Part shown: in pieces, positions 9,204 to 17,927 of the stretch
Layout: every line of letters begins with the position of its first letter
Numbering within the stretch: the stretch's first letter is position 1
NCBI GenBank assembly: GCA_947165135.1
Contig: CAMUZE010000009.1
Coordinates: forward strand, 1-50,951
Direction: 5' to 3'
DNA: 50,951 bases
Source of the DNA: an uncultured Clostridia bacterium
GTDB lineage: Bacteria > Bacillota_I > Bacilli_A > RF39 > UBA660
Notes under the pieces: generated by a model
Databases searched by the model: none
Seen by the model: only the letters and a program-made list of their open reading frames with translations
Told to the model about the DNA's origin: nothing
Position numbers and translations under genes: made by a program

Positions 9204-10089
9204 AATTTTAAATAAAAATATAAGTGAATCATTTAAAGGCGTATTTAGAAACTTTTCACTATCTTTAGCAAGTATTTCATGTATAACTATTACATTGATT
9301 ATGGTTGGATTTAGTATATTACTTTCTTATAATGTTAATAACTTTACATCTGAAATCGAAAAAGATTTAACAATAGTAGTTTTTTTAGATAAAAAGATAG
9401 AGGCAACCGATATAGAAGTGTTGGAAACAAGAATTAAAACATTAGATAATGTTAAGAGTGTTAAGTTTAATTCTAAAGAAGATGTGAAAAAAGAAATGCA
9501 AGAAGAATCTGAAATATTTAAAAGTATAATGGAACAATACACTGAAGAAACAAACCCATTACAAGATTCATTCTTAATAAAAGTAAATGATATTAAACTA
9601 ATTGGTAAAACTGCAGATAATATTGAAAAACTAGATAAAGTAGAATTAGTTAAATATGGAGAAGGATCTGTAGAAGAATTAGTTAAAATATTTGATATTG
9701 TTAAAAAGATTTCATATATTGCAGTAGGTGCATTAGTTTTAGTAACAGTATTCCTAATTAGTAATACTATTAAGATTACTATTCAATCAAGAAGAAGAGA
9801 AATTGAGATAAGAAGATTAGTTGGAGCAAGTAATTCATTTATTAGAAGACCATTCTTCTTTGAAGGAATTATTCTTGGCTTTTTAGGTTCTATTATTCCT
9901 ATAGCAATATGCTGTTATGGGTATAGTTATTTATATGATAAACTGGGTGGTCAAGTATTTACTGCAATAATTAAGTTAATTAAGCCATCTGAAATTATGT
10001 TAGTTTTAGTTGGAGCTTTGTTTGGAATAGGTATTGTAGTTGGAGCTTTCGGTAGTTATAGAGCTGTAAGGAAATATTTAAAAGTATGA
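9190..10089 (+). CDS. ftsX: Cell division protein FtsX
   Basis: GTG at 9190 is chosen because AAAGGAAGA lies about eight bases upstream inside ftsE; this gives 299 residues, the usual FtsX size. There is one N-terminal membrane helix (about residues 20-45), an extracytoplasmic loop of about 130 residues with the typical TIVVFLDKK start, then three C-terminal helices. The cytoplasmic motif RRREIEIRRLVGAS is characteristic of the family. Partner of FtsE; the outer loop contacts the hydrolase. Ends in TGA, overlapping the next start as ATGA. Confidence 0.95.
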   Translation: MKAFRILNKNISESFKGVFRNFSLSLASISCITITLIMVGFSILLSYNVNNFTSEIEKDLTIVVFLDKKIEATDIEVLETRIKTLDNVKSVKFNSKEDVKKEMQEESEIFKSIMEQYTEETNPLQDSFLIKVNDIKLIGKTADNIEKLDKVELVKYGEGSVEELVKIFDIVKKISYIAVGALVLVTVFLISNTIKITIQSRRREIEIRRLVGASNSFIRRPFFFEGIILGFLGSIIPIAICCYGYSYLYDKLGGQVFTAIIKLIKPSEIMLVLVGALFGIGIVVGAFGSYRAVRKYLKV

Positions 10090-11261
10090 TGAAAAATATA
10101 AATAAAATATTATTATTTATATTCTGTTTATTTTTTTTAACATGTAATATAAAGGCAGAAACTTTAAAAAGTTTAAAAGAACAATTAAAGAAAGATGAGG
10201 CCAATCAAGCAGCTTTAGTAAGAAAACAAAAAGATGTTCAAAATAAAATTAAATCTGCAGAAAAAGAAATAAATACTCTTGAAAAAAATATAGAAGATTA
10301 TGAAGATGAAATTGAAGATTTATTAAAACAGATTGATAAATTAAATGAAGATATTAAAGCTAAACAAAAAGAAATTGATTCATTACTTTCATTTTTACAG
10401 ATTTCTAATGGAGATAATATTTATTTAGAATATGTATTTGAAGCAAAATCTTTTACTGATTTTATTTATAGAAGTGCAGTAGTTGAAGAATTAACGAAAT
10501 ATAATGATGATTTAATAGATGAAATGTACAATATGATTGAGGAAGATAAAAAATTACAAGAAGAATTAAAGAATAAAATAACTCAATCAGAAAATAGTAT
10601 TAAGGAATTAGATAAAAAACTAAAAAATTATGATGTTAGTTTATCTGATTTAGAAAATGCTCACTCAGATATAACTGCTGAAATTAAATCAAGAAAGAAA
10701 ACTATAGAATATTATGAATCAATTTATAAAGCTAATAATTGTAAGGAAGACGTTGAACTTGTTTCATGTTTAAGTAGTAAGAATGCAAATAATTTTGTAA
10801 GGCCTCTTACTAAAGGAACAATAACAAGTGAATGGGGATATAGAGTATGTCCAGTTCATGGCAGAGAAATACATAGTGGTATTGATATTGGAGTTTCAAT
10901 GAATACACCAGTATACGCATCAGCACCAGGTACAGTAAGTGGAATTACTACTAAGAGTTCATGTGGTGGAAATATTGTTACAATAAATCATATTATAAAA
11001 GGTAAACAATATAGAAGTGTATATATGCATCTTGCATCAATTAATGTTAAAATTGGTCAAGTGGTTGATATTACTACAGTAATTGGTAAATCAGGTGGTG
11101 GAGGGTACACACTTAAGAAAAATGGTGGATGGGATACATGTTCAACTGGAGCACATCTTCATTTCACGATAAGAGAAGGATGGAGTGGAAGCAACTCAGT
11201 AAATCCTAGAAATTTTGTTAATTTTCCATCTAAAGGTAAATCATTTAGTAGTAGATTTTAA
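10086..11261 (+). CDS. EnvC/PcsB-like M23 peptidoglycan hydrolase
   Basis: 391 residues with a signal peptide (about 1-24), a long coiled coil (about 25-225, rich in K/E/L heptads) and a C-terminal M23 domain. The metal-site motifs are intact: H263 and D267 in HSGIDIG, H357 and H359 in GAHLHF, so this looks like an active endopeptidase rather than a degenerate EnvC-type activator. By analogy with FtsEX-PcsB/CwlO systems, the coiled coil docks on FtsX and is released by ATP hydrolysis in FtsE. The start overlaps the ftsX stop; ATG 10089 is an alternative giving one residue less. Confidence 0.92.
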   Translation: MMKNINKILLFIFCLFFLTCNIKAETLKSLKEQLKKDEANQAALVRKQKDVQNKIKSAEKEINTLEKNIEDYEDEIEDLLKQIDKLNEDIKAKQKEIDSLLSFLQISNGDNIYLEYVFEAKSFTDFIYRSAVVEELTKYNDDLIDEMYNMIEEDKKLQEELKNKITQSENSIKELDKKLKNYDVSLSDLENAHSDITAEIKSRKKTIEYYESIYKANNCKEDVELVSCLSSKNANNFVRPLTKGTITSEWGYRVCPVHGREIHSGIDIGVSMNTPVYASAPGTVSGITTKSSCGGNIVTINHIIKGKQYRSVYMHLASINVKIGQVVDITTVIGKSGGGGYTLKKNGGWDTCSTGAHLHFTIREGWSGSNSVNPRNFVNFPSKGKSFSSRF

Positions 11262-11286
11262 AGAAGATAAAAAATCTTCTTTTTTA
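11260..11286 (+). terminator. Terminator of the ftsEX operon at the stop codon
   Basis: 9-bp stem AAAGAAGAT/ATCTTCTTT (11260-11268 with 11274-11282), A5 loop, T tract. It overlaps the stop codon by two bases. Confidence 0.92.
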
Positions 11287-11358
11287 TTATAAATGATAAA
11301 TTTGATATGGTGTTTTAAAATAAATGTTAACTAAAAAATTGAAATAATTATATTTTTA

Positions 11359-11373
11359 CTTGTTTATAACAAG
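11359..11373 (+). promoter_or_regulatory. Perfect palindrome, candidate operator
   Basis: CTTGTT-TAT-AACAAG is a perfect 6+3+6 inverted repeat covering the -35 region of the acyltransferase promoter (-10 TATAAA at 11386-11391). CTTGT recurs at 11376. It has the size of a dimeric repressor site; the regulator is unknown. Confidence 0.5.
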
Positions 11374-11385
11374 GTCTTGTGATAG

Positions 11386-11403
11386 TATAAATGCGTCGAC
11401 AAA
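11386..11403 (+). promoter_or_regulatory. -10 and Spo0A-box-like site before the acyltransferase gene
   Basis: TATAAA at 11386-11391 is a plausible -10. Just after it, the complementary strand reads TTTTGTCGAC (11395-11404), six of seven matches to the 0A box TGTCGAA. It lies at the predicted transcription start, where binding would repress. Confidence 0.35.
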
Positions 11404-11431
11404 AAAAATATTAAATATGGGGTAATTATAT

Positions 11432-12463
11432 ATGTGGAAAAATATTGGACTCATTAAAAGTAAAAATTTGAATTGTGATGAATTTACTACTGAAAGAGGA
11501 ATAAAGATTAGAAGAATAGTACATCCATTGATGAAAAGAATTATTAAATCTAAAACTGGTAAAGAAACTATTTTATTATCATATCCTACTCTTGAAGATG
11601 GTAAGAATTATATATTTGCTGCTGGTCATTCTTTTCCAGGAGATATTGCTAATGATTTGGCTGTAATTGATAGAAGTACTTATACTTTAATTGGAACAAC
11701 AGATCAAGTGGATCATAATCCTGAAATGTATTTTCTATGGTTAAATGGTATGATATATGTTAATAAATTATCTAAAGAAAGTAGAAAAGAAGCATATAAG
11801 AAAATGGTAAAAGTGCTCCAAAATAATTCTAGTGTTTTACTTTTTCCAGAAGGGGTACTAAATAATACAGAGAATCAAAATTGTGTACCTTTATATCCTG
11901 GAGTATATCATTTATCACAAGAAACTAATGTACCAGTAGTACCTATAGTGGCAAATTATGACCATAATAACAACGCTGTTTTGATTGCTGCTTCTGATCC
12001 AATAGATTTTAATGGTTATGAAAAGAAAGAAGCTCTTATAAAGTTAAGAGATGAACTAGCAAGCTTAAGATTTAATTTATCTAGAGTAAGTTTGAGTGAT
12101 GCAAGGAGTTTAAATGGTATTGTTTTAGATTCTGAAGAATTTTTATTTCTAAGTGATAATTTAAATATTCAATGTAAAAGAGAGGATTTAGTTGGAGATT
12201 TGCATCAAAAACACATGGAAGAAAGAAAAAAAATATATAGTGAAGTGACATGGCATAGTTCAGAATGTTGGGATGAAGAAATAATGTCATATCATGAAAA
12301 AGGTATTGATAATAGTTCTGAAGTTTATTCTTTCTTAGATAAAATTGATTATAGTGAAAAAAATGGTGATGTAATTAGGATTTTAGCACCATTATTAGTC
12401 GATAGAGAAGAACAAAAAAAATATGATATAAAATTATATATGAAACAGAATTGGAATAAATAG
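11432..12463 (+). CDS. PlsC-like lysophospholipid acyltransferase
   Basis: 343 residues. The acyltransferase signature HX4D is at H66-D71 (GHSFPGD) and FPEG at 138-141, in the order expected for the PlsC/AGPAT fold. Family members transfer a fatty acyl chain to lysophosphatidic acid or related acceptors at the inner face of the membrane. No transmembrane helix is obvious, so it would be peripheral. The C-terminal ~110 residues are charged and unfamiliar. The SD is a weak GGGG 12 bases before the ATG. It stands alone under a promoter with a palindrome and a Spo0A-box-like site, so regulation seems likely. The exact acceptor cannot be told. Confidence 0.75.
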   Translation: MWKNIGLIKSKNLNCDEFTTERGIKIRRIVHPLMKRIIKSKTGKETILLSYPTLEDGKNYIFAAGHSFPGDIANDLAVIDRSTYTLIGTTDQVDHNPEMYFLWLNGMIYVNKLSKESRKEAYKKMVKVLQNNSSVLLFPEGVLNNTENQNCVPLYPGVYHLSQETNVPVVPIVANYDHNNNAVLIAASDPIDFNGYEKKEALIKLRDELASLRFNLSRVSLSDARSLNGIVLDSEEFLFLSDNLNIQCKREDLVGDLHQKHMEERKKIYSEVTWHSSECWDEEIMSYHEKGIDNSSEVYSFLDKIDYSEKNGDVIRILAPLLVDREEQKKYDIKLYMKQNWNK

Positions 12464-12497
12464 TAATTGTTGATTAATTGTATTTTTAAGTGCTATA

Positions 12498-12525
12498 TGA
12501 TATACTACTTTTAGTAAGATAGGGG
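12498..12525 (+). promoter_or_regulatory. Extended -10 and SD of the histidine kinase gene
   Basis: TG-A-TATACT at 12498-12506 predicts a start near 12513. The SD AGGGG is at 12521-12525, eight to ten bases before the GTG start. No terminator separates this gene from the acyltransferase, so read-through is possible. Confidence 0.5.
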
Positions 12526-12532
12526 TGGTAGT

Positions 12533-14842
12533 GTGTCATTAGAATTTGAAATACCTTTTGTATCAACAATTTTTATTTTGCTACTATTTTTTGTCTACTT
12601 TAGTAAAAAGAAGATAAATTTACTAGAAAATAAATACTATAATATAATTTTAATTTTCTCGCTTGTAGAGTCGCTTTTAAGTACTGCTGCGCATTGTCTT
12701 TGTGCTTATTATGATAATATAGTAATATTAACAGAATATTATAGTATTATATTTTTAATTAACAGAATAGTAACTACATTATTTTCTGCTATATTTATTT
12801 CATTATTTATATATACATTAATTATTAGTTATGAAAGTGCTGCCAAGAGAGAGAAGTATTATAAATATTTTTTGATTGGATTTATTATTTTGTTTTTCTT
12901 TGAAACCAGATTTTTAGATATTAATATTGAGAAAATAGGCTTAGTAACAAATATTTCTGGTAGCATGATAAATATTGGATATATAATAGTAATAATATTT
13001 TTAGCACTATCTTTTGTTTTAGCCTTAGCCAATATTAAAAAGATGAATAAGAAATATTTGATTATATATTTGATTCTTCCTATCATGGGAATTCTATATT
13101 TATTAACAATATTATTTAGAGGAATAATAATATATGATTTTGCTTTAGCAATATTATGTTATATAATGTATTTTACGATTGAGAATCCTGATATACAAAT
13201 GATAGAGGACTTAAATGTTGCAAAAGAACAAGCAGAAAAAGCCAATAATGCTAAAAGTGATTTCTTGAGTAGTATGTCTCATGAAATAAGAACTCCGTTA
13301 AATGCAATAGTTGGACTTTCTGAAGATATATGTACTTATCAAGACCGAGTTCCAAAAGAAGTAATTGAAGATTCAAAAGATATTCAAAGTGCTAGTCAAG
13401 CCTTATTAGATATAGTTGGTAACATATTAGATATTAATAAAATTGAAAGTGATAGGTTAGATATTATTGAGACACCATATAATGTTAGAAGTGAACTTGA
13501 AGGACTTATTAATATTGCATCTACTAGAATTGGAGATAAAGATATAAAATTAAATATTGATATATGTGAAGATTTACCATATGAATTAATTGGCGATAAA
13601 AAGCATATAAAATCAATTATAAATAATTTACTAACAAATGCTATTAAGTATACTGATAAAGGAAAAGTAAATCTAAGAGTAAAGTGTATTAATAAAAATG
13701 ATTTATGTACTTTAATTATTACTGTTGAGGATACTGGACGTGGAATAAAGAAAGAAGATATTGATAAATTGTTTACTAAATTTGAAAGACTTGATGAAAA
13801 GAATTCTACTATAGAAGGTACTGGACTTGGACTTGCTATTACAAAAAGATTAATTGAAATGATGAATGGTACTATAAATGTCCAAAGTATATATGGACAA
13901 GGTAGTATATTTATGGTTAATTTACCTCAAAAAATTAATAAAATGGTAAATGATAATGATGTAGATATTGAAATAATTGATGATTCTGATTATGGTCATA
14001 AAAACATATTAATTGTTGATGACAATAAATTAAATTTAAAAGTTGCTAAAAAAGCGCTTGAGGATTTTAATTTTGATTTAGATGAAGCATATGATGGAAT
14101 TGAAGCAATAGAAAAAGTTAAAAATAAAAAATATGATTTAATATTAATGGATATAATGATGCCTAAAATGGATGGAGAAACTGCATTTAGAAAACTAAAA
14201 GAAGATTCTTCATTTAATATTCCTGTAGTGGCATTAACTGCTGATGCCGTGAGCGGAGCGGAAGAAAAGTATCTTAAAGAAGGGTTTAAATATTATCTTG
14301 CCAAGCCATTTAAAAAAGATCAAATTAAAAAGATATTAGATAATGTATTTGAAAGAAAAAGTGTTAGAAAAAGCGTGGATTGGGAAAAAGAAGATGTTTA
14401 TGTTATAACAGATAAAACGGTTGACTTAAATGATATTGTTAGTGCTATTAAGGAAGAAAATATTAATAATAATGAAATTGAAAATAAAAAATTAAATAAA
14501 GATTATTTAATATCTTGTGGTGTTGATATGGATAGCGCGTTAGAACTTCTAGGTGATATGGAAATGTATAATATGACTATTGAAACATATAAAACTGATT
14601 CTTTAGAAAGAATGAAAAAATTGGAAATCTTCCTAAGAGAAAAAGATATGGAAAATTATGCGATAGAAGTTCATGCATTAAAGAGTGATAGTAAATATCT
14701 CGGCTTTATGAGTCTTGCTGATATAGCATTTGAACATGAAAAAAAGAGTAAAGAAAATGATTATGATTTTATTAAAGAACATTTTGATGAATTAAAAAAA
14801 GAATATGATAAATATAAAGTAATAATGGATAATTATTTGTAA
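12533..14842 (+). CDS. Hybrid sensor histidine kinase with REC and HPt domains
   Basis: 769 residues from a GTG start. The N-terminus (about 1-225) has six or seven membrane helices and no large outer loop, so sensing is probably within the membrane. Then come HisKA with the phosphorylated His at H250 ([10 protein letters not shown]), HATPase_c with [17 protein letters not shown] and GTGLGLAI, a receiver domain with the acceptor at D540 ([13 protein letters not shown]) and YLAKPF, and a C-terminal HPt domain with H714 (EVHALKS). All four phosphorelay steps up to HPt are on one chain, but no output domain is present, so a separate response regulator must be the end point. The only one in the window is Spo0A at 34830. 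Confidence 0.93.
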   Translation: MSLEFEIPFVSTIFILLLFFVYFSKKKINLLENKYYNIILIFSLVESLLSTAAHCLCAYYDNIVILTEYYSIIFLINRIVTTLFSAIFISLFIYTLIISYESAAKREKYYKYFLIGFIILFFFETRFLDINIEKIGLVTNISGSMINIGYIIVIIFLALSFVLALANIKKMNKKYLIIYLILPIMGILYLLTILFRGIIIYDFALAILCYIMYFTIENPDIQMIEDLNVAKEQAEKANNAKSDFLSSMSHEIRTPLNAIVGLSEDICTYQDRVPKEVIEDSKDIQSASQALLDIVGNILDINKIESDRLDIIETPYNVRSELEGLINIASTRIGDKDIKLNIDICEDLPYELIGDKKHIKSIINNLLTNAIKYTDKGKVNLRVKCINKNDLCTLIITVEDTGRGIKKEDIDKLFTKFERLDEKNSTIEGTGLGLAITKRLIEMMNGTINVQSIYGQGSIFMVNLPQKINKMVNDNDVDIEIIDDSDYGHKNILIVDDNKLNLKVAKKALEDFNFDLDEAYDGIEAIEKVKNKKYDLILMDIMMPKMDGETAFRKLKEDSSFNIPVVALTADAVSGAEEKYLKEGFKYYLAKPFKKDQIKKILDNVFERKSVRKSVDWEKEDVYVITDKTVDLNDIVSAIKEENINNNEIENKKLNKDYLISCGVDMDSALELLGDMEMYNMTIETYKTDSLERMKKLEIFLREKDMENYAIEVHALKSDSKYLGFMSLADIAFEHEKKSKENDYDFIKEHFDELKKEYDKYKVIMDNYL

Positions 14843-14879
14843 AGTAATTTTAAAAAAGTTGATTTAATATAGTATTTAT

Positions 14880-14900
14880 TGGTAAAATTATAGTAGGTGA
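14880..14900 (+). promoter_or_regulatory. Extended -10 fused to SD of the small protein gene
   Basis: TG-G-TAAAAT at 14880-14888, then AGGTGA at 14895-14900. The predicted transcript start coincides with the SD. Confidence 0.5.
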
Positions 14901-14904
14901 TAAT

Positions 14905-15207
14905 ATGGTATATTTTAGTACATATGAGGAATTTGAAAACTTTCTTGAAGAATTAGAGTATTTAAAAAATAATACTCAACTTTCTCCACTTGTTAGTGCA
15001 AAAATTGCACACTTGAGAGGAAAAACTAGAAATCAAAGAGAAGTTGATAAAATTGAATATAAATATAGATTTAAAGTATGGCAAAAGCAATTTGAAAAAG
15101 AATGGTCAGCAATGGACTTACAAGATAGAGAGAAACAAAGTCTATATGATTTTGCTCATGATTTATTGGTTACTCAAGTTAATGAATCAAAAGGTAAAAG
15201 TAGATAA
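14905..15207 (+). CDS. Small soluble protein of unknown function
   Basis: 100 residues, not recognised. It is predicted to be helical and highly charged, with the N-terminal half acidic (FENFLEELEYL), the middle basic (HLRGKTRNQREVDKIEYKYRFKVW) and many aromatic residues. No signal peptide, membrane helix, cysteine pair or nucleotide-binding motif is visible. It has a good SD, its own promoter and a terminator built into its stop codon, so it is a real gene and probably well expressed. It lies between the hybrid kinase and whiA but is transcribed separately from whiA. Confidence 0.8.
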   Translation: MVYFSTYEEFENFLEELEYLKNNTQLSPLVSAKIAHLRGKTRNQREVDKIEYKYRFKVWQKQFEKEWSAMDLQDREKQSLYDFAHDLLVTQVNESKGKSR

Positions 15208-15229
15208 TTGATTATCTACTCTTTTTTTT
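15199..15229 (+). terminator. Terminator overlapping the small gene's stop codon
   Basis: 9-bp stem AGTAGATAA/TTATCTACT (15199-15207 with 15212-15220), TTGA loop, C then eight T's. The TAA stop is the end of the 5' arm. Confidence 0.93.
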
Positions 15230-15230
15230 G

Positions 15231-15250
15231 TATACTAAATGCGTTAGGTG
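15231..15250 (+). promoter_or_regulatory. -10 and SD of whiA
   Basis: TATACT at 15231-15236 follows the preceding terminator's T tract directly. The SD TAGGTGG begins nine bases later, near the predicted transcript start. Confidence 0.45.
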
Positions 15251-15258
15251 GTGAAGTT

Positions 15259-16173
15259 ATGTCATTTACAAGTAATATTAAAAATGAAATTAGTAGTATT
15301 GAATATAGTGATTCTGAAAAAATGGCAGAACTTTCTGCCATAATGAATATTGGGGTTAAAATATATAAAGATAGATTTGAAATATATACTGAAAATATTA
15401 GTGTTGCTAGAAGAATATATAAATTAATTAAAGAAACATATCATATTGATATAGATATGGATACTAGTGGAATAAATTCACTTAGGAAGAATAAATTAGT
15501 GCTTTTAATAGTTAGAGAAAAATATGATTTTATATTAAATGATTTAGGAATATTAAATAATAATGTAAGAGAGTTTGTACCACCATCATATTTAATTGAT
15601 GAAGAAAAAGATAAACAAGCATATTTAAGAGGGGTATTTATGATGTGTGGAAGTATAAATGATCCTAAAACAAGTAGATATCATCTTGAATTTGTTATTT
15701 CAAATGAAAAAACTGCGGATATAGTTAATACTTTATTAAATGAAATGTATTTCAATAGTAAAGTAATTAAAAGAGATAAGAACTATATGGTTTATATTAA
15801 AGAAGCAGAAAGAATTAGTGATTTTATTAAAATGATAAATGCTACTCAATCACTATTTTATTATGAAGATATAAGAATATATAGAGACCATAAAAATATG
15901 ACTAACAGACTTAATAATTGTGAACAAGCCAATGTTGATAAATCTCTTGCTTCATCAAGTGAACAATTAGAATTAATTAGTAAACTAAAAGAAATGTATG
16001 ATTTTGATTTATTAGATGATAAAATTAAAACAATATGTATATACAAAGAAAAATATCCTGAAAGTTCTATGGCAGAGCTTGCAGAAATAATTAGTAGCGA
16101 AACTGAAAAACCAATTACTAAGAGTTGTATTAATCATAGATTTAGAAAGATTAAAGAGATGCTTAAATATTAA
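15259..16173 (+). CDS. whiA: DNA-binding protein WhiA
   Basis: 304 residues, usual length about 316. ATG 15259 (MSFTSNIKNE) is chosen because the SD TAGGTGG precedes it and this N-terminus is typical of the family. The N-terminal two thirds correspond to the LAGLIDADG-homing-endonuclease-like fold (YLRGVFMMCGSINDP). The C-terminus is a helix-turn-helix (SMAELAEIISSE...SCINHRFRKI). In Gram-positive bacteria WhiA influences cell division and chromosome segregation, and sporulation in Streptomyces. Its frequent partners rapZ and yvcK are not next to it here. Confidence 0.94.
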   Translation: MSFTSNIKNEISSIEYSDSEKMAELSAIMNIGVKIYKDRFEIYTENISVARRIYKLIKETYHIDIDMDTSGINSLRKNKLVLLIVREKYDFILNDLGILNNNVREFVPPSYLIDEEKDKQAYLRGVFMMCGSINDPKTSRYHLEFVISNEKTADIVNTLLNEMYFNSKVIKRDKNYMVYIKEAERISDFIKMINATQSLFYYEDIRIYRDHKNMTNRLNNCEQANVDKSLASSSEQLELISKLKEMYDFDLLDDKIKTICIYKEKYPESSMAELAEIISSETEKPITKSCINHRFRKIKEMLKY

Positions 16174-16195
16174 AAATATTTAGGCATTTTTTTAG
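16159..16195 (+). terminator. Terminator spanning the whiA stop codon
   Basis: 13-bp stem with one G-U pair (16159-16171 with 16175-16187), A3 loop, T run. The stop codon is at the loop. Confidence 0.88.
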
Positions 16196-16234
16196 TAAAG
16201 TGTTTTTTATTTTATTCACAAAATAATAATAATT

Positions 16235-16243
16235 TGGTATTAT
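16235..16243 (+). promoter_or_regulatory. Extended -10 promoter for the nucleoside kinase-gap operon
   Basis: TG-G-TATTAT at 16235-16243. The SD AAAGAGG lies about 18-24 bases further and the ATG at 16275. Confidence 0.5.
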
Positions 16244-16274
16244 ATTAATAGAATAAGAAATAAAGAGGTTAAGT

Positions 16275-17915
16275 ATGAATAAAATTAGACTTACATTTGA
16301 AAATGGTGAAGTGCTTGATGTTGATAAGGGTACTTCAGTAAGAGAAGTAATTAATTTATTAAATAGAGATGATCTAGTAGCATTAAAAATAAATGGAAAT
16401 GCTGTTGATGCTGACTATGAAATAGATGATGATGTTTACATTAATTTTATTACTATAAATGATAGAACTGGTAGAAAAATATATACAAAAGGGCTAGAAT
16501 ATGTATATATTATGGCAGTTAGAGATTTATATGGCGATGATGCTGTAGTTGAAATAAAGCATTCATTAGACAAATTTATTTATACTGAAATAATAATGAA
16601 AAAAAGAGTAGACGAAGATGTTATAAATAAAGTTAAAGCTAGAATGAAGGAAATAATTGCATCTGATTTACCTTTTAAGAATGTTAGTGTATCTCGTAAG
16701 GATGCATATGATTATCATGAAAGTTTATCTGAATATGAAAAGTGTTTAAATTATACATATTTAACTAATGAATCAGTTACTATGTATGAGTTGTCTGATT
16801 TATATAATTACTTTTATTACATTATGCCACCATCTACTAAAATATTAAAGACTTTTAATTTAATATATATAGCACCTATTGGAGCAGTAATATGTGCCCC
16901 AATAAACGGAGTTATTCCTAAGTTTGTACATAGGGAACAAGTACTAGAAGCATTTAGAACTTATGAAAATAGATTAGAAAATTTAGGAGTTAGATATGCT
17001 GGAGATTTAAATAAATTAGTTTGCGAAGACAAAATATCTAATTTTATTCGTACTAATGAGATTTTGTATGATGATAATATGAATAGGGTTGCAGATTATG
17101 TTCTTAAACATAAGAATATAAAAGCCATATTTATATCTGGGCCTTCTTCTAGTGGAAAAACAACATCATCAAAGAAACTTGCATTATTTTTAAGAAGTAA
17201 AGGAATAGATAGTTTAGTTATTTCAACTGATGATTATTTTGTCAATAGAATAGATACTCCAAAGAAACCAGATGGAAGTTATGAATATGAATGTGTTGAA
17301 GCGATAGATGTAAAATTATTTAGTAACCAATTAAAAAGTTTACTAAGTAAAAAGGAAGTTGTAATGCCAACGTATAATTTTATTACGGGTGAGAAAGAAT
17401 ATAAAAGAAAACCAATTGCTCTTAAAGATAATCAAATATTAATTGTTGAAGGGCTTCATGCAATAAATGAAAAAATAAATGGTGTTATTGATAAGAAAAA
17501 TAAATTAAAGATATATATTAGTCCATTTACACCAATAGGATTAGATAGGCATAATCACATATCTACTACTGATTTAAGATTATTAAGACGTATGGTAAGA
17601 GATCACAGAACTCGTGGATATTCACCTGAAGTAACACTTAATAATTGGATGGGTATGAGAGCAAGCGAAGAAAACTTTGTATATCCATATCAAAGTGAAG
17701 CAGATATTATTATTAATACATCTTTAGCATATGAAATTGGTGTATTAAGAACATATGCAGAACCATTGCTTTATACAATAAGTAAAGATTCTGAAAATTA
17801 TGAAGAAGCAATAAGAATATTAAATTTCTTAAAATGTTTTATAAATATACCAAGTGAATATGTACCAACTACAAGTGTATTAAGAGAATTTATAGGAAAG
17901 AGTTATTTTGAATAG
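16275..17915 (+). CDS. TGS domain-containing uridine/nucleoside kinase-like protein
   Basis: 546 residues in three parts: an N-terminal TGS domain (about 1-60), a threonyl-tRNA-synthetase-like second additional domain (about 65-190), and a C-terminal uridine kinase/phosphoribulokinase-type P-loop domain with Walker A GPSSSGKT at 289-296 and STDDYF at about 315. This architecture is a known Firmicutes family annotated as nucleoside kinase. It would phosphorylate a nucleoside with ATP or GTP; the role of the tRNA-synthetase-derived half is not settled. In the SAD-like part the synthetase HxxxH editing motif is not evident, so tRNA editing is unlikely. It is 12 bases upstream of gap, with which it forms an operon. 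Confidence 0.85.
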   Translation: MNKIRLTFENGEVLDVDKGTSVREVINLLNRDDLVALKINGNAVDADYEIDDDVYINFITINDRTGRKIYTKGLEYVYIMAVRDLYGDDAVVEIKHSLDKFIYTEIIMKKRVDEDVINKVKARMKEIIASDLPFKNVSVSRKDAYDYHESLSEYEKCLNYTYLTNESVTMYELSDLYNYFYYIMPPSTKILKTFNLIYIAPIGAVICAPINGVIPKFVHREQVLEAFRTYENRLENLGVRYAGDLNKLVCEDKISNFIRTNEILYDDNMNRVADYVLKHKNIKAIFISGPSSSGKTTSSKKLALFLRSKGIDSLVISTDDYFVNRIDTPKKPDGSYEYECVEAIDVKLFSNQLKSLLSKKEVVMPTYNFITGEKEYKRKPIALKDNQILIVEGLHAINEKINGVIDKKNKLKIYISPFTPIGLDRHNHISTTDLRLLRRMVRDHRTRGYSPEVTLNNWMGMRASEENFVYPYQSEADIIINTSLAYEIGVLRTYAEPLLYTISKDSENYEEAIRILNFLKCFINIPSEYVPTTSVLREFIGKSYFE

Positions 17916-17927
17916 GAGGAAATAAAA

